Assembly (NCBI GenBank): GCA_027348755.1
Contig: DAIEOU010000012.1
Coordinates: forward strand, 1-8,312
Length of the DNA stretch: 8,312 nucleotides
DNA from: an archaeon
GTDB lineage: Archaea; Nanobdellota; Nanobdellia; Pacearchaeales; GW2011-AR1
Reading direction: 5' to 3'
The first letter of the stretch is position 1. Each line of letters opens with the position of its first letter. Shown in pieces: positions 5,289 to 8,312 of this stretch. A model generated the notes under the pieces. The model was not told the DNA's origin and did not search any database. It saw only the letters and a list, made by a program, of their open reading frames with translations. The position numbers and the translations under genes were made by a program.

Positions 5289-5846
5289 ATGGTAGCATTT
5301 CTTATTTGGGCGTTGATTATAGTTCTCATACTTGTAGTTCTCGCATTCATGGGATATTACAACCGCTTCATTACACTGGAGAATGCAGTTGACAATGCTT
5401 TATCTCAGATTGACGTTCAGCTTAAGAAAAGAGCAGATCTTGTCCCTAACCTTATTTCGACAGTAAAGGGATATGCAAAACATGAAAAAGATATAATGAA
5501 AGATGTTACAGAATCAAGGAAAGCACTCTTGGCTGCAAAGACACTACCAGCACGTGTTAAAGCTGGAGCTGACCTTCAGACTGCATTGAAATCTATATTT
5601 GCACTAGCCGAGAACTATCCTCAGTTGAAAGCAAACGAGAACTTTTTACAACTTCAACAGGAGCTTTCAGCAATAGAAGACAAAATTGCTTATTCGCGTC
5701 AGTATTACAACGACTCAATAATGAGTTACAATATAACAGTAGAGCGCGTCCCTGGAGCATGGTTCGCTGGCCTCTACGGAAAGAAACACAAGGAACAGCT
5801 TCAGATAACTGCAGAGGAAAAGGCAGTTCCAAAAGTAAGTTTCTAA
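5289..5846 (+). CDS. lemA: LemA family membrane-anchored protein
   Basis: This 185-residue protein has one N-terminal membrane segment (about 3-22) followed by a long helical domain. The family signatures are present: NALSQIDVQLKKRADLVPNL (36-55), VKGYAKHE (59-66), then FLQLQQELSAIEDKIAYSRQ (119-138) and YYNDSIMSYN (139-148). LemA proteins are widespread in bacteria and some archaea. Their biochemical role is unsettled, but they are often encoded beside HtpX-type membrane proteases and are associated with envelope function. The topology suggests a short exposed N-terminus and an alpha-helical bundle on one face of the membrane; the side cannot be read from the sequence. It is divergent from the cysteine desulfurase and first in a plus-strand series ending with htpX. 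Confidence 0.94.
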   Translation: MVAFLIWALIIVLILVVLAFMGYYNRFITLENAVDNALSQIDVQLKKRADLVPNLISTVKGYAKHEKDIMKDVTESRKALLAAKTLPARVKAGADLQTALKSIFALAENYPQLKANENFLQLQQELSAIEDKIAYSRQYYNDSIMSYNITVERVPGAWFAGLYGKKHKEQLQITAEEKAVPKVSF

Positions 5847-5892
5847 TTCTGGCTTATTAATTTAACTACTATAAAGTTATAACTATAAATAA

Positions 5893-5900
5893 GTTTAAAT
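5893..5900 (+). promoter_or_regulatory. TATA-like element of the PRTase-like gene
   Basis: GTTTAAAT is centred about 26 bases before ATG 5923. Two further TATA-like stretches lie upstream (5868-5877 and 5883-5890), the first of which could instead serve ATG 5902. The repeated AT-rich elements leave the start position ambiguous. Confidence 0.4.
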
Positions 5901-5922
5901 AATGATATTTTCTAGGGTTTTT

Positions 5923-6537
5923 ATGAGATTCAAGATATTTAGAGAATCTTTAGCACGAGATGAAATACGAAAGATTGGTAGAGATTTAAGAGACTATGTT
6001 ATTCACAATGATATCAAGAGCGTAATATTCTTGGATAGATCTGCAAGACCTGCTTATTTAGCTTTGAGAGAAGCTTGGCACGAAGAATATGCAAATATAA
6101 AATTACCTGAGATGTATTTTACCAATCCTCTAGCCTATAGAAGGAATCCAGAGTCAATCTCAAGGGAGACTATACTATCAAATTATCCATTACTAGAAAA
6201 AAACGATGGCGCACCAATTATGTTTTTTGATACTTGTATGCATACTGGCAATAACATGAAACCTGTCTTGAATGCGTTTAACAAAGCAGGTTTTCAGAAT
6301 ATAAGAGTCGGCCTAGTTCATAAAAGTAGATACAGTTCTTCCAATATCGAACCAAATTTTACCATTATGAGTGATCCAGTAAATGGATGTTACCCTTTTG
6401 ATAGGGATTGCATAATTGAAAAACCGGAGATTCCTAGAAGAGGGAAATTAACATCATCAAGAAATCCTGACTCTAATGAAAGAGATTACTCTTTACAAAT
6501 AAGAAAAGAGATAACTGCTTTATTTAATAAAATATAA
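5923..6537 (+). CDS. Phosphoribosyltransferase-like protein (PRTase fold), substrate unknown
   Basis: This 204-residue cytosolic protein looks like a type I phosphoribosyltransferase-fold protein. The strongest sign is a PRPP-loop-like motif after a hydrophobic strand, APIMFFDTCMHTGNNMKPVL (97-116), followed by a helix and a second strand (NIRVGLVH, 126-133). The N-terminal SVIFLDRSARPAYLALREAW (33-52) fits the first beta-alpha unit. Canonical PRTases have two adjacent acidic residues before the TG loop; here the second is threonine (D103-T104), so catalysis may be altered or lost. Residues 171-189 form a polar, probably flexible tail before a final helix. I cannot assign a nucleobase or pathway. 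An upstream in-frame ATG at 5902 adds seven residues; 5923 fits the TATA spacing better. It separates lemA from htpX, with AT-rich gaps on both sides. Confidence 0.75.
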   Translation: MRFKIFRESLARDEIRKIGRDLRDYVIHNDIKSVIFLDRSARPAYLALREAWHEEYANIKLPEMYFTNPLAYRRNPESISRETILSNYPLLEKNDGAPIMFFDTCMHTGNNMKPVLNAFNKAGFQNIRVGLVHKSRYSSSNIEPNFTIMSDPVNGCYPFDRDCIIEKPEIPRRGKLTSSRNPDSNERDYSLQIRKEITALFNKI

Positions 6538-6568
6538 TATTTAATCAGCTTTCTGGTCTTTCATTAAA

Positions 6569-6577
6569 CTTTTATAC
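6569..6577 (+). promoter_or_regulatory. TATA element of htpX
   Basis: CATTAAACTTTTATAC reads as an A-rich BRE followed by TATA, with its centre (about 6573) 25 bases before ATG 6598. htpX therefore seems to have its own leaderless transcript rather than depending on lemA. Confidence 0.6.
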
Positions 6578-6597
6578 ATTACAACCTAGATTATTCA

Positions 6598-7503
6598 ATG
6601 AAGAGTGAAAGATTATCGTTTCAGGACGAGATAAACAGAAACAAGATGAAGTCAACGCTTCTTATAGCCTGCGTTCTTGTTTTTTTCATAGCCTTCGGGT
6701 ATGTAATATCTCTAGCTTTAGACCCAGGATATTTCTTCAGTATTATGATTCTTGCAATAATCCTTTCTGTAACATACACAATAATAAGTTATTATAATGC
6801 AGATAAGATTGCTCTTGCTTCAGTCAGAGCAAAGCCTGCAGACAGGATAAAACATGCAGCTCTATTTAATGCAGTAGAAAATATGTCAATAGCTTCTGGG
6901 CTTCCAATGCCTCGCGTTTTCATAATGGAGTCTGAGCAGATAAATGCATTTGCATCAGGTCGCGATCCAAGACATGCAGTGATATGCGTCACAACCGGAG
7001 CGCTGCAGAAACTAAACAAACAAGAGCTTGAGGGAGTCGTAGCCCACGAAATGGGGCACGTGGCAAACTTTGACATAAGATTCATGACTCTAACTGCCAT
7101 AATGGTAGGCCTTGTTGCTATAGCTGCGGAAATGTTCCTGAGAAGTCTTTGGTTTGGAGGAGAGAAAAGAGATAACGGAAACGCAGGTGCAGTGCTATTT
7201 GTTATTGCAATATTTTTTGCTATTCTCGCGCCTATAGCTACGCAGCTTATACAATTCGCAATTTCAAGAAAGAGGGAGTTTGGAGCGGACGCGAGCGCAG
7301 TTAAATTTACCCGTTATTCTCCAGGTCTCCGTTCAGCACTTATAAAAATAAAACATGACTCTTTCTCTCAACAGGATGTTAAGAGATATCCCAAAGCCGT
7401 AGCTCCATTGTTTATATCAGACCCATTCAGAAAAAAGCTTTCAGCCCTTACAAGCACGCATCCTCCTATAGAAGATAGAATAAGAAAACTAGAAAAGATG
7501 TAA
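6598..7503 (+). CDS. htpX: HtpX-type M48 family membrane zinc metalloprotease
   Basis: This 301-residue integral membrane protease degrades damaged or misfolded membrane proteins in the better-known bacterial case. Two N-terminal membrane segments (about 19-40 and 46-66) precede the catalytic domain. The zinc site is HEMGH (150-154: ligands H150 and H154, catalytic E151), with the third ligand E227 in REFGAD (226-231). Further hydrophobic segments lie at about 162-181 and 197-222. The substrate-groove region PRVFIMESEQINAFASGRDP (105-124) and the C-terminal STHPPIEDRIRKL (286-298) are classical HtpX blocks. All key residues are intact and the length is normal. It belongs with lemA two genes upstream. 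Its TAA (7501-7503) touches the stop of the convergent gene with no spacer. Confidence 0.96.
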   Translation: MKSERLSFQDEINRNKMKSTLLIACVLVFFIAFGYVISLALDPGYFFSIMILAIILSVTYTIISYYNADKIALASVRAKPADRIKHAALFNAVENMSIASGLPMPRVFIMESEQINAFASGRDPRHAVICVTTGALQKLNKQELEGVVAHEMGHVANFDIRFMTLTAIMVGLVAIAAEMFLRSLWFGGEKRDNGNAGAVLFVIAIFFAILAPIATQLIQFAISRKREFGADASAVKFTRYSPGLRSALIKIKHDSFSQQDVKRYPKAVAPLFISDPFRKKLSALTSTHPPIEDRIRKLEKM

Positions 7504-8274
7504 CTATATTTTCCAAGATAATTCTCTAGCATTCTTTAAACCCTTAAAGAGCTGTTTTGAAAAATATTCATATGGGCCTAAGTCCATTGCGTCGTCCATT
7601 GGCTCGTACCCTTTTTCATCTGCAAGTCTAGAAAGATACATTCCTAAATAATATTTCATACTGTCTTTATAGCTCACTACTTGTTTAGAATCTTCATCTT
7701 TTTCAGATTCAATTTCACTCCCAGATGCCTCTCTTAAGAGTATTAAATCTTCTTCCCGTATAATTTGTCTTAGTATTCTCTTTCTTGAATTATTTCTAAC
7801 TTCCCCATCGACTGATACAAACATATCTTCATGATATTCGTTAAATGCCCTCTTAACAAGATTTCGGAAAGTGTTTTCAACTCTCTCAGAAATATTTTTT
7901 TGCTCAGACTTCCAGCTAGATATATTTTCTCCGCTTATTGGTTTCAGCCTAGTTAGTACTTGTCTCATTGCAATTTCGTATGATGTTAAAGTTGTAGGTG
8001 TCTTAAAAGGAAAAGGTTTGTATATACGGTCATAAGGTATTGAATAATGAAAATATTCTATGGCTATTCCTCTTCTGCGTTTGTATCTATGCCTGTATCC
8101 TATATCAGTGCTTCTTCTCTCATCTGAGGGAAATACAGTAAATCCATTCTCAGAAAAGGCCTTATGAAATAAATCTCCTACAATCCCATGATTTAACCTG
8201 AAATTTCTGCTTTCGGCGGTAGAAAATAACAATCTCCCGACTGCAAAATCAAAATCCTCTTCAAGACTTGACAT
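7504..8274 (-). CDS. Hypothetical protein, 256 residues, function not recognised
   Basis: I do not recognise this family. The 256-residue product is soluble, charged and probably largely alpha-helical, with no signal peptide, membrane segment or cysteine. The N-terminal part (about 1-110) has RNFRLNHGIVGDLFHKAFSE (23-42), then a strongly basic stretch (60-68) and an Ile/Tyr/Phe-rich strand-like GIAIEYFHYSIPYDR (69-83). The middle (about 125-182) is helical and basic. An acidic low-complexity linker (185-196) leads to a C-terminal domain with SMKYYLGMYLSRLADEKGYE (205-224). Asp57 and Glu73 are spaced like part of a nuclease core, but no E-x-K is present. ATG 8274 has both a TATA element 25 bases upstream and a Shine-Dalgarno-like GGGG (8281-8284). 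The gene ends head-on against htpX. Confidence 0.8.
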   Translation of the reverse strand: MSSLEEDFDFAVGRLLFSTAESRNFRLNHGIVGDLFHKAFSENGFTVFPSDERRSTDIGYRHRYKRRRGIAIEYFHYSIPYDRIYKPFPFKTPTTLTSYEIAMRQVLTRLKPISGENISSWKSEQKNISERVENTFRNLVKRAFNEYHEDMFVSVDGEVRNNSRKRILRQIIREEDLILLREASGSEIESEKDEDSKQVVSYKDSMKYYLGMYLSRLADEKGYEPMDDAMDLGPYEYFSKQLFKGLKNARELSWKI

Positions 8275-8294
8275 GAAAATCCCCTAAATATGTT

Positions 8295-8304
8295 AATATA
8301 AAAA
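8295..8304 (-). promoter_or_regulatory. TATA element of the 256-residue gene
   Basis: The minus strand reads TTTTTATATTAAC, centred about 25 bases from ATG 8274. The surrounding sequence to the window edge is nearly all A/T, so the exact box is uncertain. Confidence 0.45.
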
Positions 8305-8312
8305 TATAATTG

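Noticed and set aside
8026..8106. PD-(D/E)XK nuclease core in the 256-residue protein (D57 to E73)
   Set aside because: The spacing is suggestive, but the expected E-x-K is E-Y-F and no other catalytic residue can be placed, so a nuclease call is not supported.

Overview
The window reads as a piece of an AT-rich archaeal chromosome. The decisive evidence is a minus-strand pair encoding RNA polymerase subunit H and the N-terminal part of the archaeal-type large subunit B'', joined by an ATGA overlap. In addition, nearly every gene has an archaeal TATA element centred about 25-26 bases before its start codon. With that spacing most mRNAs here should be leaderless, and I used it to choose several starts. 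The gene mix (bacterial-type NrdR, LemA, HtpX, compact spacing, a secreted Asn/Ser-rich coiled-coil protein) would suit a DPANN-like archaeon such as Micrarchaeota or Parvarchaeota, but that placement is an inference.

Layout. 1-2600 is entirely minus strand, read right to left: nrdR (2600-2148), an unrecognised 126-residue protein (2109-1729), tRNA-Lys(UUU) (1702-1628), rpoH (1521-1279) and rpoB'' (1282 to the left edge, incomplete). Each of the first four has its own TATA-like element. A divergent promoter region (2601-2694) separates nrdR from a plus-strand gene for a 74-residue, probably SH3-like protein. That gene converges, with 5 bases between stops, on a 339-residue secreted protein with 20 N-glycosylation sequons (3944-2925, minus). 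Upstream of the secreted protein are a possible 21-24 residue very basic micropeptide (minus, ending at 3982) and a NifS/IscS-type cysteine desulfurase (5204-4089, minus).

A second divergent promoter region (5205-5288) starts the plus-strand series lemA (5289-5846), a phosphoribosyltransferase-like gene (5923-6537) and htpX (6598-7503). The last gene, a 256-residue protein of unknown function, is on the minus strand (8274-7504), and its stop codon directly abuts that of htpX.

How the genes relate. rpoH-rpoB'' is a transcription-machinery operon. nrdR predicts ATP/dATP-sensed control of ribonucleotide reductase genes that lie elsewhere. LemA and HtpX are membrane proteins often encoded side by side and linked to envelope quality control; here an unrelated-looking PRTase-like gene sits between them. 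The cysteine desulfurase stands alone, with no scaffold or tRNA-thiolation partner visible. No CRISPR array, insertion sequence, rRNA or clear prophage element was seen. No stretch without a gene exceeds 150 bases.
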